From Alphaproteobacteria bacterium (lineage in GTDB: Bacteria; Pseudomonadota; Alphaproteobacteria; Reyranellales; Reyranellaceae), in contig JAFKFL010000033.1 in the NCBI GenBank assembly GCA_017308235.1, forward strand, positions 1 to 64,000: a DNA stretch of 64,000 bases, in the 5' to 3' direction. A program made the position numbers and the translations under genes. Under the pieces are notes generated by a model. The model saw only the letters and a program-made list of their open reading frames with translations. It searched no databases and was not told the DNA's origin. The first letter of the stretch is position 1; every line of letters starts with the position of its first letter. Of the stretch, positions 1-9,467 are shown in pieces.

Positions 1-1906
1 AATTCGCCGGATCGCAGAAGGCGTTCTCGTCCATGCCGGGTTCGAGCTCGGCCAGCGGATAGTTGTGCGGCACGTAGGCGGCGAATACCGCCTGTCCCAG
101 CGGCACGTTCTTGTCGGTGCCGGCGACCTTGAAGGTGCCGTTCTCGAAGACGACGTCGTCGACCGACGCCTCCATCAAATGAGCCGCGATCTTCTTGCCC
201 TTGGCGATGATCTTGTCGGCCGCCTTCATGATGGCCGACCCACCGACCGCGAGCGATCGCGAACCGTAGGTGCCCATGCCGAACGTCGTCGTCGAGGTGT
301 CGCCGTGGACTACTTCGATATTCTCGATCGGCACGCCGAGCTTGTCCGAGACGATCTGGGCAAAGGTCGTCTCGTGGCCCTGGCCATGGCTGTGCGATCC
401 GGTGATAACCTGCACGTTGCCGGTCGGATTGAACTTGAGCTGCGCCGACTCCCATTGGCCGACGCCGCCGCCCAGCTGGCCGATCACCTGCGAAGGTGCG
501 AGCCCGCAGGCCTCGATATAGGACGAGAAGCCGATGCCGCGCAGCTTGCCACGTGACTTGGCCTCGGCGCGGCGACTCTCGAAGCCCTTGTAGTCGGCGA
601 TCTTGATCGCCTCGTCGATGATTGGCGGGTAGTTGCCCGAATCGTACTGCAAGGCGACCGGCGTCTGGTACGGGAAGGCGGTCGAGGGGATGAAGTTCTT
701 CCGGCGTAACTCCGCCGGATCGACCTTCAGTTCCTTCGCCGCTTGCGACACGATGCTTTCGACCACGAACGTCGCTTCCGGGCGGCCCGCGCCGCGGTAG
801 GCATCGACCGGCGCGGTGTGCGTGACTGCCGCCCTCACGTTGGCGTAGATCAACGGCGTCGTGTACTGCCCCGCCAGCAGGGTGGCATAGAGATACGTCG
901 GCACCGCGGTCGAGAAGGTCGAGAGATAGGCGCCCATGTTGGCGATGGTGTCGACGCGAAGCGCCAGGAACTTGCCGTCCTTGTCGAGCGCCAGTTCGGC
1001 ATGGGTCACATGATCCCGGCCGTGCGCATCGGTCATAAAAGACTCCGAGCGCTCAGCCGTCCATTTGATCGGACGACCAACGCGGCTCGCCGCCCAGCAC
1101 ACTGCCGTCTCCTCGTTGTAGCAAAAGATCTTGCTACCGAAGCCACCGCCGACGTCAGGTGCGACCACGCGCAGCTTGTGCTCGGGGATGCCCAGCACGA
1201 AGGCCGACAGGATGAGCCGCAGCACGTGCGGATTCTGCGACGTCGACCAGAGCGTATATTGACCCGTGCCCTTATCGAATTCGGCGGCCGCGGCGCGCGG
1301 CTCCATCGCGTTGGGGATCAGCCGGTTGTTGACGATGTCGATCTTGGTGACGTGCGCGGCCTTGGCAAAGGCGGCGTCGACATCGGCTTTCACGCCGAGT
1401 TCCCAGTCGTAGATCAGATTGCCCGGCGCTTCTCCGTGGACCTGTGCCGCGCCCTTGTCGAGAGCCTTCGCCAAATCAACGTTGGCGGGCTTCACCTCGT
1501 AGTCGACCTTGATCTTCTCGGCCGCGTCCTTGGCCTCGTCATGGCTGTTGGCCACGACCATCGCGACCGGATCGCCGACATAGCGCACGGTGTCAGCGGC
1601 CAGGACCGGATGCGGCGGCGCTTTGTGCGGTTGGCCGTGCTTGTCCTTCACGACCCAGCCGCAAATCAAACTGCCGACCTTGGCTTCGGCCAAGTCCTTG
1701 CCCGTGAAAATTGCGACGACGCCCGGCATCTTCTCTGCCGCCGAAAGGTCGACGCCCTTGATCGCGGCGTGAGCATGCGGCGAACGCAGGAAGTACGCGT
1801 AAGTCGCCCGCGCGAGGGGCAGATCGTCGACATAGCGGCCCGTGCCGGTCAGGAAGCGCACGTCTTCCTTCCGTTTGACCCGGGCGCCGATTCCGGTGGC
1901 GGTCAT
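1..1906 (-). CDS. coxL: CO dehydrogenase-like molybdopterin large subunit (CoxL family, form II), 3' end cut by window
   Basis: Large, molybdenum-cofactor subunit of a xanthine-dehydrogenase/CO-dehydrogenase family hydroxylase. About 635 residues are visible and the C-terminus lies beyond base 1. The start is the ATG at 1904-1906, preceded by AGGAG inside the end of coxS, five bases after the coxS stop. The active-site loop reads AYRGAGR (782-802). Form I CO dehydrogenases carry AYRCSFR, so this is a form II enzyme and its substrate may not be CO. It completes a CoxG-CoxS-CoxL set; the FAD subunit CoxM is not visible and may lie to the left. Confidence 0.9.
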   Translation of the reverse strand, partial: MTATGIGARVKRKEDVRFLTGTGRYVDDLPLARATYAYFLRSPHAHAAIKGVDLSAAEKMPGVVAIFTGKDLAEAKVGSLICGWVVKDKHGQPHKAPPHPVLAADTVRYVGDPVAMVVANSHDEAKDAAEKIKVDYEVKPANVDLAKALDKGAAQVHGEAPGNLIYDWELGVKADVDAAFAKAAHVTKIDIVNNRLIPNAMEPRAAAAEFDKGTGQYTLWSTSQNPHVLRLILSAFVLGIPEHKLRVVAPDVGGGFGSKIFCYNEETAVCWAASRVGRPIKWTAERSESFMTDAHGRDHVTHAELALDKDGKFLALRVDTIANMGAYLSTFSTAVPTYLYATLLAGQYTTPLIYANVRAAVTHTAPVDAYRGAGRPEATFVVESIVSQAAKELKVDPAELRRKNFIPSTAFPYQTPVALQYDSGNYPPIIDEAIKIADYKGFESRRAEAKSRGKLRGIGFSSYIEACGLAPSQVIGQLGGGVGQWESAQLKFNPTGNVQVITGSHSHGQGHETTFAQIVSDKLGVPIENIEVVHGDTSTTTFGMGTYGSRSLAVGGSAIMKAADKIIAKGKKIAAHLMEASVDDVVFENGTFKVAGTDKNVPLGQAVFAAYVPHNYPLAELEPGMDENAFCDPAN

Positions 1907-1911
1907 GGCGG

Positions 1912-2397
1912 CTACACTCCTGCGGCTTTCATGGCCGGCGCAGCGGCTAGGATAGCCTTCACGATGTTATGGTAGCCGGTGCAACGGCAGAGGTTACCCT
2001 CGAGCTCGTGGCGCACCGTGGTTTCGTCGAGTTGGTAATTGTGGCGCTTCACCATATCGATGGCGCTCATCACCATGCCCGGGGTGCAGAAACCGCACTG
2101 CAGGGCGTGGTTGTCGCGGAATGCCTCCTGCATCGGGTGAAGCTTGTCGGCGCTGGCCGCAAGTCCCTCGATGGTGGTGACCTTCGCTCCCTCGGCCTGT
2201 ACTGCCAGTATGGTGCAGGATTTCACCGACCTGCCGTCGACATCGACGACGCAGGCGCCGCATTGGCTGGTGTCGCAACCGACATGGGTGCCGGTCATGC
2301 CGAGGTGCTCGCGCAGGAACTGAACCAACAGTGTGCGCGCCTCGACCTTGCCGGACACGGACTTGCCGTTGACGGTCATGGCGACGGAAATGGTCAT
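1912..2397 (-). CDS. coxS: (2Fe-2S)-binding small subunit of CO dehydrogenase-like hydroxylase
   Basis: This 161-residue protein carries two [2Fe-2S] clusters that pass electrons from the molybdenum site to the FAD subunit. The plant-ferredoxin-like cluster uses Cys41, Cys46, Cys49 and Cys61 (motif CDTSQCGAC). The helical-domain cluster uses Cys101, Cys104, Cys137 and Cys139 (motifs CGFCTPG and CRCTGY). Length and spacing are normal for CoxS. It lies upstream of coxL in one transcript, with a gap of five bases. Confidence 0.95.
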   Translation of the reverse strand: MTISVAMTVNGKSVSGKVEARTLLVQFLREHLGMTGTHVGCDTSQCGACVVDVDGRSVKSCTILAVQAEGAKVTTIEGLAASADKLHPMQEAFRDNHALQCGFCTPGMVMSAIDMVKRHNYQLDETTVRHELEGNLCRCTGYHNIVKAILAAAPAMKAAGV

Positions 2398-2530
2398 TAC
2401 TCTTCTCCCTCACATATTGGTTCAGGCCGCGCCGATGCGCGCCGCAGGGCTTTCGGCGACTGTCGCAAGCGCGCGATATGCCGGTCAAGCGAATTACGGA
2501 TGACGCACAACGGTCGGCAAAAAGCCGCGC

Positions 2531-2656
2531 CTAGCGGCTCAGCAGGAACACGATAATCAGGACCACAGCGCCCAAGCCGATGATGGTCCAGTCCCGGTAG
2601 CCGCGCTGCGCCGCCGAGGTCGGGCTCGGTGGCCGCAGATCGTCTGGCGAGGTCAT
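2531..2656 (-). CDS. 41-residue single-pass membrane peptide between coxG and coxS, possible detached CoxG anchor
   Basis: A short reading frame of 41 codons starts with ATG at 2654-2656, four bases after the coxG stop and in another frame. Its N-terminus is polar and rich in Pro and Ser. Residues 24-40 form one hydrophobic helix (TIIGLGAVVLIIVFLLS), ending in Arg. The ribosome site is weak, so translation coupled to coxG is likely. Known CoxG proteins carry a linker and C-terminal membrane helix after the SRPBCC domain, and this CoxG has none, so the peptide may be the anchor encoded separately. That role is inference. Confidence 0.55.
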   Translation of the reverse strand: MTSPDDLRPPSPTSAAQRGYRDWTIIGLGAVVLIIVFLLSR

Positions 2657-2660
2657 GTTG

Positions 2661-3125
2661 CTAGTCCGCTGAGGCTACCGGCGCCGGTGCTCCAACGCTT
2701 TCGGCGAACTTGCCGAAGAACTGGTCCGCGAGCTTCTTGGCCGTGCCGGCGATCAGCCGGGCGCCCACCTGGGCGATCTTGCCGCCAACCTGAGCGTCTA
2801 CGTCGTAAGTGAGTATCGTGGCACCGGCATCGTCAGCAAGCTTGACCACGGCGCCGCCCTTGGCGAAGCCAGCGACCCCGCCCTGCCCTTCGCCGCTGAT
2901 CTTGTAGCCATTCGGCGGATCGATATCTGACAGCGTGACCTTGCCGCTGAAGGCCGCGCTCACCGGCCCGATGCGCAAGCGCACCTTTGCCGTCATCTCG
3001 GTATCCGACAGCTTCTCGAGAGACTCGCAGCCCGGAATGCAGGCCTGTAGCACGGCTTGATCATTGAGCGCCGCGAACACCTTCTCCCGCGGTGCGTCGA
3101 TTTTATATTCGCCCTTGATTTCCAT
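2661..3125 (-). CDS. coxG: CoxG-family SRPBCC protein
   Basis: A 154-residue SRPBCC (START-like) protein of the CoxG family. CoxG proteins are encoded with CO-dehydrogenase-like enzymes and are linked to membrane recruitment of the enzyme or to cofactor handling. It begins with the typical MEIKGEYKIDAPREKVF strand and contains the conserved CIPGCESL segment near residue 33. It ends in an Ala/Pro-rich tail without the transmembrane helix found in longer CoxG proteins; a separate peptide with such a helix follows. It is the first of the cox genes seen here. Confidence 0.85.
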   Translation of the reverse strand: MEIKGEYKIDAPREKVFAALNDQAVLQACIPGCESLEKLSDTEMTAKVRLRIGPVSAAFSGKVTLSDIDPPNGYKISGEGQGGVAGFAKGGAVVKLADDAGATILTYDVDAQVGGKIAQVGARLIAGTAKKLADQFFGKFAESVGAPAPVASAD

Positions 3126-3152
3126 AAGGTTACTCCGCTCCTCGGGCCTGCA

Positions 3153-5123
3153 TTACCACTTGCTGGTATAGGAGTCTGGTGGCAGTTCTGCCAGAGGCTC
3201 GCGGACCGAGAGGTAGACGGTCGCCAAGTACGGCACGGCCATCAAGACGGCCAAGCCGGCCAGCCAGTCCGCCTGAGTGTTCCAGAAAAGTGTCCTGATT
3301 ACCCAGCGGCCACCATCCGCGGCAATGAAGCCGCCGATGCCGCCATCGTAGAGCTTGATGGCCCCTTCCGTGATGACGAGGACGGCCGCCCAGAAGATCA
3401 GGAGGCCGGCGAGGATGACTTCCGGCAAGACCGGACGAAGCCGACTCAAGGTCCGATCCATGCGCACGTAGCCCCGGCTCGTGTCATAGCCCAACAGGCG
3501 GCCGAACGAGAGCGCACGCAGCAGCTGCTGGGGCCGCGGCACTGTCTGGGTCCGCAGCAAGGTCATGACCTTCCAAGCCATCAAGCAGAGGCCCGGGATG
3601 ACGAAACTCCAGATCGGGAAGTCGCGATAACGGCCGTCGATGGCGATCTGCCGAAACCAGGTGTCGCTCAGCCGGATGACACCGTCGTACCAGTCGATCG
3701 AGATGACCACGAGATAGAAGATGCAAAGGATCGTGAGCGCGAGATAGAGCATCTGCGCCATCAGATCGGCGCGCTGCAAGATGCGAAAGCGCGGCAGCTC
3801 ACGCCAGGCGCGCCAGGCCTCGCGCACGCGCGCGCCATAAAGCGAAGGATCGGCCATGCGCCCGGTGAGACTGTCGGCGATGCCGCGCAGCAACGCGTAG
3901 CCGAAGAGGCCCAACAGGACCGCCCAGAACACAACGCCCAGCCATTTTTCCAGATAGAAGGTGCGCGACACATCGATCCAGACAGATTGGACATAGCAAG
4001 TCGCGATCAGTTGACCGAACAGGGCAAACACGGCGATTTGCTTCCCGTTGGCGCGCCGGCGGCCCGCCGTGAAGACCAACAGCAGCAGACCGGAAAGCAA
4101 GGCCGATAGGCCAAACAGGGTGCGCCAGTGCGGCTCGGCCACGACGGGCTTGCCAAGCTCGAACTTATCTTCACGATAGGCGTCGAGCAGGCCCCAGGCT
4201 GCACCAACCGTCCCTTCCTGGCGTGCCTTCCAATACTGATCGAAGGCCTCGACGACGTTGTAGTCGAAGTGCTCGCGCTCGGCCAAACCGCGGAACAGCG
4301 AGAAGAAGCGGACCTGCTCCACCCGGCCTGGTCGCGCATCAGATCGCATGCGTCCGTCGGACGGCCAGCCCGTCTCGCCAATCACGATCTTCTTGCCAGG
4401 AAAGCGCGCCTGCACTCGATGATAGATATCGAGGATATGCTTCTCGATGCTCAGCCTTCCATCTGCCTCGCGCCGGTCGAGGCCGATCGGCTCGTCCTCC
4501 CAGTAGGGCAGGATATGGATGGTGATGAAGTCGACATCGTCGGCGAGCGATGGATTGCGTAGCCAGAACTCCCACACATCGGCGTAGGTCACCGGCTGAC
4601 GAACCCGCGACTTCACCATGCGGATGTAGGCGCGGAGTTGGTTCGCTGTCAGGTCCTTGCGCAGCAGCACCTCGTTGCCGACGATCACCCGTTCAACCGC
4701 GTCGGGATACTTGTTCGCGTGGTCGATCAGCAGGTTCACCTGCTGGAGGTTCTCCTTGTCGTTGCCGTTCAGCCAGGCCCCTTCCCAGACCTTGAGGCCG
4801 TATTTGCCGGCGCGCTGCGGCACGGTCTCCAGGTTCTCGGCGGCCGAATAGGTGCGCACTGCCTGCACTTTCCCCTGCAGGCGTTTCAGGTCCTGCTCGA
4901 TCTGGTCGGGGGTGGGGAAGGTGCGCGACAGCGGGCTCTGACCTGGCCGATACGGCGCAAAGGAGACGCTCTGGAGCGGAGCGCTGGTCCAGCCGGCGAT
5001 CTCGACTGGCCTATTGGGCAGCCACCACCACATGAGATTGAGCGCTGTCACGACCGCAAACGCGAGCAACGCTGCCAAGGCACGCATGGCAGGCTTTGTA
5101 GCAGGATGACCGAGGCGCGCCAC
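3153..5123 (-). CDS. Membrane-anchored glycoside hydrolase family 17-type protein
   Basis: A 656-residue protein with an N-terminal membrane helix (about residues 15-35), a GH17 beta-glucanase-like domain (about 45-335) and at least five further membrane segments. The GH17 catalytic pair is present: acid/base Glu151 in VGNEV and nucleophile Glu250 in IGETGWP. GH17 proteins cut or rearrange beta-1,3-glucans. Membrane members in rhizobia (NdvC type) help build cyclic beta-1,3/1,6-glucans, so a transglycosylase role is plausible. No NdvB-like synthase is visible nearby. It lies 27 bases upstream of coxG on the same strand, but no functional link is known. Confidence 0.8.
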   Translation of the reverse strand: MARLGHPATKPAMRALAALLAFAVVTALNLMWWWLPNRPVEIAGWTSAPLQSVSFAPYRPGQSPLSRTFPTPDQIEQDLKRLQGKVQAVRTYSAAENLETVPQRAGKYGLKVWEGAWLNGNDKENLQQVNLLIDHANKYPDAVERVIVGNEVLLRKDLTANQLRAYIRMVKSRVRQPVTYADVWEFWLRNPSLADDVDFITIHILPYWEDEPIGLDRREADGRLSIEKHILDIYHRVQARFPGKKIVIGETGWPSDGRMRSDARPGRVEQVRFFSLFRGLAEREHFDYNVVEAFDQYWKARQEGTVGAAWGLLDAYREDKFELGKPVVAEPHWRTLFGLSALLSGLLLLVFTAGRRRANGKQIAVFALFGQLIATCYVQSVWIDVSRTFYLEKWLGVVFWAVLLGLFGYALLRGIADSLTGRMADPSLYGARVREAWRAWRELPRFRILQRADLMAQMLYLALTILCIFYLVVISIDWYDGVIRLSDTWFRQIAIDGRYRDFPIWSFVIPGLCLMAWKVMTLLRTQTVPRPQQLLRALSFGRLLGYDTSRGYVRMDRTLSRLRPVLPEVILAGLLIFWAAVLVITEGAIKLYDGGIGGFIAADGGRWVIRTLFWNTQADWLAGLAVLMAVPYLATVYLSVREPLAELPPDSYTSKW

Positions 5124-5183
5124 TGCGACGGCACGACATTTTGTGGATCGCCAAGGGCGAAACGCGATCGGTCGCGTGCCCGA

Positions 5184-6281
5184 TCAGACGGCGCCCAACT
5201 GCACCCCTGCAACGGCCTGACGCACGACCTGGTGGCCGCGGAACAGCACCGCCTCTTTCCAGTCGTCGGTGTCGGGGTAGAACTGGCGCCGCATGGCTGC
5301 GCGTACCGGCTCGGCCTCTTTGCCCAGCGGATCGCCGTATTTGTGCAGCCAGTGGTCGGCGCGGAAGGCCTTCTGCCCGCGCTCGCGCTCGAACGTACCG
5401 AATTCAAGCGTGCACATGGTGAGCCGTGTCGTGGGCTCGGTCAGCACGCGATTGAGGCCGTAATGCCCGAGACCGTCGCGCGCCTGCGAGGCGGTCTGGC
5501 CGCGCTTGGACTCTGTGACCGATTCGCCCCAATAGGCCCGCACGCGACGCGAGCCAGCGGAATCGATGTCGTAGTGCGTGATCGGCTCGCCGTAACCATA
5601 CGGGCCGAGGCCGGTATGGAAGTCGATTACAGCGACATCGCCGCGCCTCTTGAGGAACCGGTCTGCGATCGCATGCAAGGTACGGTTCGACCAGCTCGGC
5701 CCACCGCCGCCAAAGAACATGCCATCGGCATGACTGTACTGGCCGCCGGAGATGGCGCGGAAATACGCCACGTCCCCCACCTTCTTGCGATATTCCGCAA
5801 GCTTGGCGTCGGCTGTCTTGAGGCTTGCGTCGCCGAAGTCTGCCGGCACCAGCCAGTCGGCGATCTCGAGATATCCCTCGTTTACCGGATAGGGCTTGGA
5901 GTGGTCGACATAGTTGCGGTTGAGGTCGTTGCCTTCCTCTGTCACTCGCCGCGTCCAGGCAAAGCCGTAGGGATTGATGGCGTGCACGAACAACAGGGCC
6001 GTATCCTTCGGCAGACCCGCGGCACCGACAGCGGCCAGCCAATCGACCTGGAAGCCCGAGCCGCAATAGCCCTCGACGCCATGCGTGCTCGACAACGTGA
6101 CCACAATCTTGCTCGCATCGTCCGGGCCAAGGCGCGCCACGTCAGTCGACAGCGCCTCGCCCTCCGGGCCTTTGGTTGGATTGTCGTATCGCGAGATCAC
6201 CGCACCTGCGATCCGCGCCGCGGCGAGGAATTTGTCGCGGGCTTCACTGTAATCGGTGGCGAAGGAATGAATGTTGGGCAT
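5184..6281 (-). CDS. M14-family metallopeptidase-like protein (DUF2817)
   Basis: A 365-residue protein of the DUF2817 group, related to zinc carboxypeptidases. The zinc site is visible as His67-x-x-Glu70 (THGVEG) and His222 (IDFHTGLG). The EGNDLNRNY segment (about 116-124) corresponds to the substrate-binding Asn-Arg pair of M14 enzymes. No signal peptide is seen, so it is probably cytoplasmic. It is the last gene of a tight minus-strand set with the SDR (8 bases upstream) and the quinone oxidoreductase. The substrate cannot be told from sequence. Confidence 0.8.
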   Translation of the reverse strand: MPNIHSFATDYSEARDKFLAAARIAGAVISRYDNPTKGPEGEALSTDVARLGPDDASKIVVTLSSTHGVEGYCGSGFQVDWLAAVGAAGLPKDTALLFVHAINPYGFAWTRRVTEEGNDLNRNYVDHSKPYPVNEGYLEIADWLVPADFGDASLKTADAKLAEYRKKVGDVAYFRAISGGQYSHADGMFFGGGGPSWSNRTLHAIADRFLKRRGDVAVIDFHTGLGPYGYGEPITHYDIDSAGSRRVRAYWGESVTESKRGQTASQARDGLGHYGLNRVLTEPTTRLTMCTLEFGTFERERGQKAFRADHWLHKYGDPLGKEAEPVRAAMRRQFYPDTDDWKEAVLFRGHQVVRQAVAGVQLGAV

Positions 6282-6289
6282 GGATCAAC

Positions 6290-7045
6290 CTAGGTCCGAA
6301 GCGTGAGCCCGCCGTCGACCACCAGCTCGTGGCCGGTGATGAAATCGGCCTCGTCGGACGCCAGCAGGAGTGCGCCACGGGCGATATCGATTGGCTGGCC
6401 AAGCCGGCGAAGCGCCGCCTTCTTCTCCCATACCGCGCGGATCTCGGGATTGTCGAAGTTGGTGCGCGTCATGCCTGTGTAGATCGCGCCGGGACAGACA
6501 TAGTTGGCGGTGATGTTGAACTTGCCGAGCTCCAGCGCCAGCGTGCGCGTGAGTCCGCCGACGCCTGCCTTCGAGGCACAATAGGCGGCAAGCCCATAAT
6601 CGGTGTCGAAGGCCATCACCGAGGCGGTGTTGATGATCCGCGCGCGGCCCTTTTCTCTGGCCCGGGCCTTGAGCGCGGGAATGGCCTCGCGGCAAAGGCG
6701 GAACATGCCACGCACATTCACCCCATTCACTCGATCCCATTCTTCGTCCGTCATCTCTTCGACGAAGGCCCGGCCGCTCACACCTGCGTTGTTGAACAGG
6801 ATATCGAGCGCGCCGAATTTCGAGAGTGCTGCCTCGATGATGCGCTTGGGTGCATCATCGGCCGTGATGTCGGCCTTGAAGGGCGCAACGGCGCTACCGC
6901 TGCCGTGGACTTTCTCGATGTCGGACTCCGGCCGGTCCACAGCGAGGACCTGCGCGCCCTCGTCCGCGAACAGTTTGGCCGACGCCGCACCGATCCCAGA
7001 GGCAGCGCCCGTGACAATCGCGACCTTGCCTGCGAGCCGGCCCAT
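6290..7045 (-). CDS. SDR-family NAD(P)-dependent oxidoreductase
   Basis: A classical 251-residue short-chain dehydrogenase/reductase. The nucleotide motif TGAASGIG lies at 12-19, NNAG at 85-88, the catalytic Ser at about 142, and Tyr155/Lys159 in YCASK. Asp37 at the end of strand beta-2 (AVDRPE) favours NAD(H). Members oxidise or reduce alcohol/ketone groups, often 3-hydroxyacyl or sugar substrates. It is packed between the quinone oxidoreductase (7 bases upstream) and the M14-like peptidase, so probably one transcript. Specificity is unknown. Confidence 0.85.
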   Translation of the reverse strand: MGRLAGKVAIVTGAASGIGAASAKLFADEGAQVLAVDRPESDIEKVHGSGSAVAPFKADITADDAPKRIIEAALSKFGALDILFNNAGVSGRAFVEEMTDEEWDRVNGVNVRGMFRLCREAIPALKARAREKGRARIINTASVMAFDTDYGLAAYCASKAGVGGLTRTLALELGKFNITANYVCPGAIYTGMTRTNFDNPEIRAVWEKKAALRRLGQPIDIARGALLLASDEADFITGHELVVDGGLTLRT

Positions 7046-7052
7046 CGTCAGC

Positions 7053-8030
7053 TCAGGCGACCGTCAGGACGACCTTGCCGGTCGCCTTGCGAGACAGGAG
7101 CGCGTTCATTGCCTCCGCCCCCTTCTCCAGCGGAAAGCGCATGGAAATATGCGGCTTGAGCTTGCCTTGTGCGTACCAGGTCAGCAGCTCATCGAAGTTC
7201 TTGCGCGCTTCCGCCGGTTCGCGGCCGCGCCAGGCACCATAGAACACGCCGCGCACGTCGCAGCTCTTGAGCAGCGCCAGGTTTGCGGGAAGTGATGGAA
7301 TGCGGCCTGCTGCGAAGCCGACCACCAGCAGACGCCCATACCAGGCGATGCAGCGAACCGCCTCATCGAAGGCATCGCCACCCACGGCATCATAGATGAT
7401 GTCCGCACCGTTGCCGCCGGTCAGCTCCTTCACCTTGTCGCGCATCTTCTCCTTGGCGTAGTTCACGAACATGGTAGCGCCGTACTTGCGGCAGATTTCC
7501 ATCTTCTCGTCGGAGCCGACAGCGGCGATCACCTTCAGCCCCATCAGAGCCCCCAGCTCGACGGCGGTGAGACCGACGCCACCCGACGCGCCGGTGACGA
7601 GCAACGTCTCGCCCGGCTTGTAGGAGCTGCGCTGCTTCAGCGCGTAGTAGGACGTGCCGTAGGTCATGGTGAAGGCGGCGCCGTCCTCGTAGCTCATGTT
7701 CTTCGGCATCGGCAGGAGCTGGCCTTCGTCGGTGGTGACCTCCGAGGCGTAGCCACCGTGGCCGATCATGCCGATCACCCGATCGCCTACCTTGTAGGCG
7801 CTTACGCCTTCACCCACTTCCGTGATGTCGCCCGCAACCTCATGGCCCGGTGCGAATGGCCGCGGCGGCTTGAACTGATACTTGTCGGCGATAATCAGCG
7901 TGTCGGGAAAGTTAACGCCCGCCGCATGCACGGCGACGCGCACCTGGCCCTTGCCCAGCGGCTTGGAGGGCAACTCCATCAGCTTGAGACTCTCCGGTCC
8001 GCCCGGCGCTTCGCTGATCATGGCCCGCAT
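7053..8030 (-). CDS. NADPH:quinone oxidoreductase family (zinc-free MDR) protein
   Basis: A 325-residue medium-chain dehydrogenase/reductase of the zeta-crystallin/Qor type. It has an N-terminal GroES-like domain (about 1-115) with the conserved GVNFPDTL segment, and a Rossmann domain with TGASGGVG (about 145-152). The zinc-ligand cysteines of alcohol dehydrogenases are absent. Such enzymes reduce quinones, enones or acryloyl-type substrates with NADPH. It heads the minus-strand set, divergent from the MaoC gene, so 8031-8137 must hold two promoters. Confidence 0.85.
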   Translation of the reverse strand: MRAMISEAPGGPESLKLMELPSKPLGKGQVRVAVHAAGVNFPDTLIIADKYQFKPPRPFAPGHEVAGDITEVGEGVSAYKVGDRVIGMIGHGGYASEVTTDEGQLLPMPKNMSYEDGAAFTMTYGTSYYALKQRSSYKPGETLLVTGASGGVGLTAVELGALMGLKVIAAVGSDEKMEICRKYGATMFVNYAKEKMRDKVKELTGGNGADIIYDAVGGDAFDEAVRCIAWYGRLLVVGFAAGRIPSLPANLALLKSCDVRGVFYGAWRGREPAEARKNFDELLTWYAQGKLKPHISMRFPLEKGAEAMNALLSRKATGKVVLTVA

Positions 8031-8137
8031 CGTTTGCTCCGCCTGCTCGAGTTTCGTCCTGTGGCCACATTGATACGATGACGGCCTGCCCAGCGTCCAT
8101 CCGTGCTAAAAGACGCAGGACTTTCGCGAGGAGGAAA

Positions 8138-8593
8138 ATGGCAGGGCTCTATTTCGAGGAATTTACCGTCGGACGCACATTCGACCACGTCTGGACACGC
8201 ACGGTCACGGAGATGGACAACGTGCTGTTCAGTTCGCTCACCATGAACGTACAGCCGCTGCATCTCGACGAGGAGTTCGCCTCGAAAACCGAATTCGGCC
8301 AGCGCATCGTGAACAGCCTGTTCACACTCGGCCTCATGATCGGCATCACCGTCAACGACACGACGCTCGGCACGACCGTCGCCAATCTTGGCATGACCGA
8401 CGTTCGCTTTCCCAAGCCCGTCTTCCATGGCGACACGCTCAAGGTCCAGACCAAGGTCATCTCGGTGCGGGAAAGCAAGTCGCGGCCCGATGCAGGTATC
8501 GTCGAGTTCGGACATACCGCCTTCAACCAGCGCGGCGAGACCGTCGCCCAATGCACCCGCCAGGCGCTGATGCGCAAACGCCCCAAGAACTGA
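8138..8593 (+). CDS. MaoC-family enoyl-CoA hydratase/dehydratase
   Basis: A single hot-dog domain of 151 residues. The start is the ATG at 8138, preceded by GAGGAGG at 8128-8134; an upstream in-frame start gives an Arg-rich tail typical of non-coding sequence. MaoC proteins hydrate trans-2-enoyl-CoA or related dicarboxylic thioesters. A CitE-like lyase follows after 10 bases. A hydratase plus CitE-like lyase is the arrangement used for C5 dicarboxyl-CoA esters such as mesaconyl- or citramalyl-CoA. That substrate assignment is inference from context. Confidence 0.85.
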   Translation: MAGLYFEEFTVGRTFDHVWTRTVTEMDNVLFSSLTMNVQPLHLDEEFASKTEFGQRIVNSLFTLGLMIGITVNDTTLGTTVANLGMTDVRFPKPVFHGDTLKVQTKVISVRESKSRPDAGIVEFGHTAFNQRGETVAQCTRQALMRKRPKN

Positions 8594-8603
8594 GAGCCGA
8601 AGC

Positions 8604-9467
8604 ATGCGTTCCTTCCTGTTCGTTCCCGCCGATTCCGAGCGCAAGCTCGCCAAAGGGCCTCAATCTGGCGCCGACGGCCTGATCCTCGATCTCGAAGATT
8701 CCGTCGCCGCCGACCGCAAGATGGTCGCCCGCGACATGGCGCTGGCCTTTCTGCGCGCTGCCAAGCGCGGCACCGGCCCCAAGCTCTACATCCGGGTGAA
8801 TGCACTCGATACCGGCCTCACCCTCGGTGATCTCGCGACCATCATGCAAGGCAAGCCCGACGGCATCGTCTTTCCCAAATGCGTCGGCCAGCGCGACCTC
8901 GACCTGCTTGCGACCTATCTCGACGCCTTTGAGGCGCGGGAGGGGATCGGGGCCGGCACGACCCGCATCCTTACCGTCGCGACCGAAAGTGCCGCGGCCG
9001 TGCTGGCCCTGACCGCAGCGACGGCCAAGCATCCGCGCCTGATCGGGCATTCCTGGGGCGGCGAGGATCTCATGGCCGACCTCGGGGCGCTCGCCAAAGG
9101 ACCGTCGCCCGGCGTCTATGATGATACCTTCAAGCTCGCGCGCACCGTCAATCTGCTGGCGTCGGTCGCAGCCGGCGTCACCGCCTATGACACGGTCTAT
9201 CCCGACATCAAGAACATCGAGGGCCTGCGCGCGGAGGCCCTCGAGGCGCGCCGCATGGGCTATGGCGGCAAGATCGCGATCCATCCCGACCAGGTCGCGA
9301 TCATTCACGAGGTCTTCACCCCGTCGGCGCAGGAAGTCGACTGGGCCAAGCGGGTGGTCGACGCCTTCGAAAGCAACCCCGGCTCCGGCGTGCTGACGCT
9401 CGACGGCAAGATGCTCGACAGGCCCCATTTCGTGCTCGCCCGCCGCCTGCTCGCCCGCGCTGGATGA
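8604..9467 (+). CDS. HpcH/HpaI aldolase / CitE-like CoA-ester lyase
   Basis: A 287-residue TIM-barrel protein of the CitE/malyl-CoA lyase group. It begins with RSFLFVPADSERKL, continues with DLEDSV (about 30-35), and has the conserved GHSWGGEDLMADLG loop near residue 150. Members cleave 3-hydroxy dicarboxylic CoA thioesters such as malyl- or citramalyl-CoA using a divalent metal. The stop overlaps the ExoD start by four bases (ATGA), and the MaoC hydratase is directly upstream, so the three genes are probably one transcript. Confidence 0.85.
   Translation: MRSFLFVPADSERKLAKGPQSGADGLILDLEDSVAADRKMVARDMALAFLRAAKRGTGPKLYIRVNALDTGLTLGDLATIMQGKPDGIVFPKCVGQRDLDLLATYLDAFEAREGIGAGTTRILTVATESAAAVLALTAATAKHPRLIGHSWGGEDLMADLGALAKGPSPGVYDDTFKLARTVNLLASVAAGVTAYDTVYPDIKNIEGLRAEALEARRMGYGGKIAIHPDQVAIIHEVFTPSAQEVDWAKRVVDAFESNPGSGVLTLDGKMLDRPHFVLARRLLARAG

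Noticed and set aside
743-1975. A 410-codon open frame on the plus strand opposite coxL.
   Set aside because: The minus strand encodes a clear CoxL with the AYRGAGR motif; the plus frame has no recognisable domain.
4638-6293. A 551-codon open frame on the plus strand.
   Set aside because: Antisense to the GH17 and M14-like genes, both of which show complete catalytic motifs.
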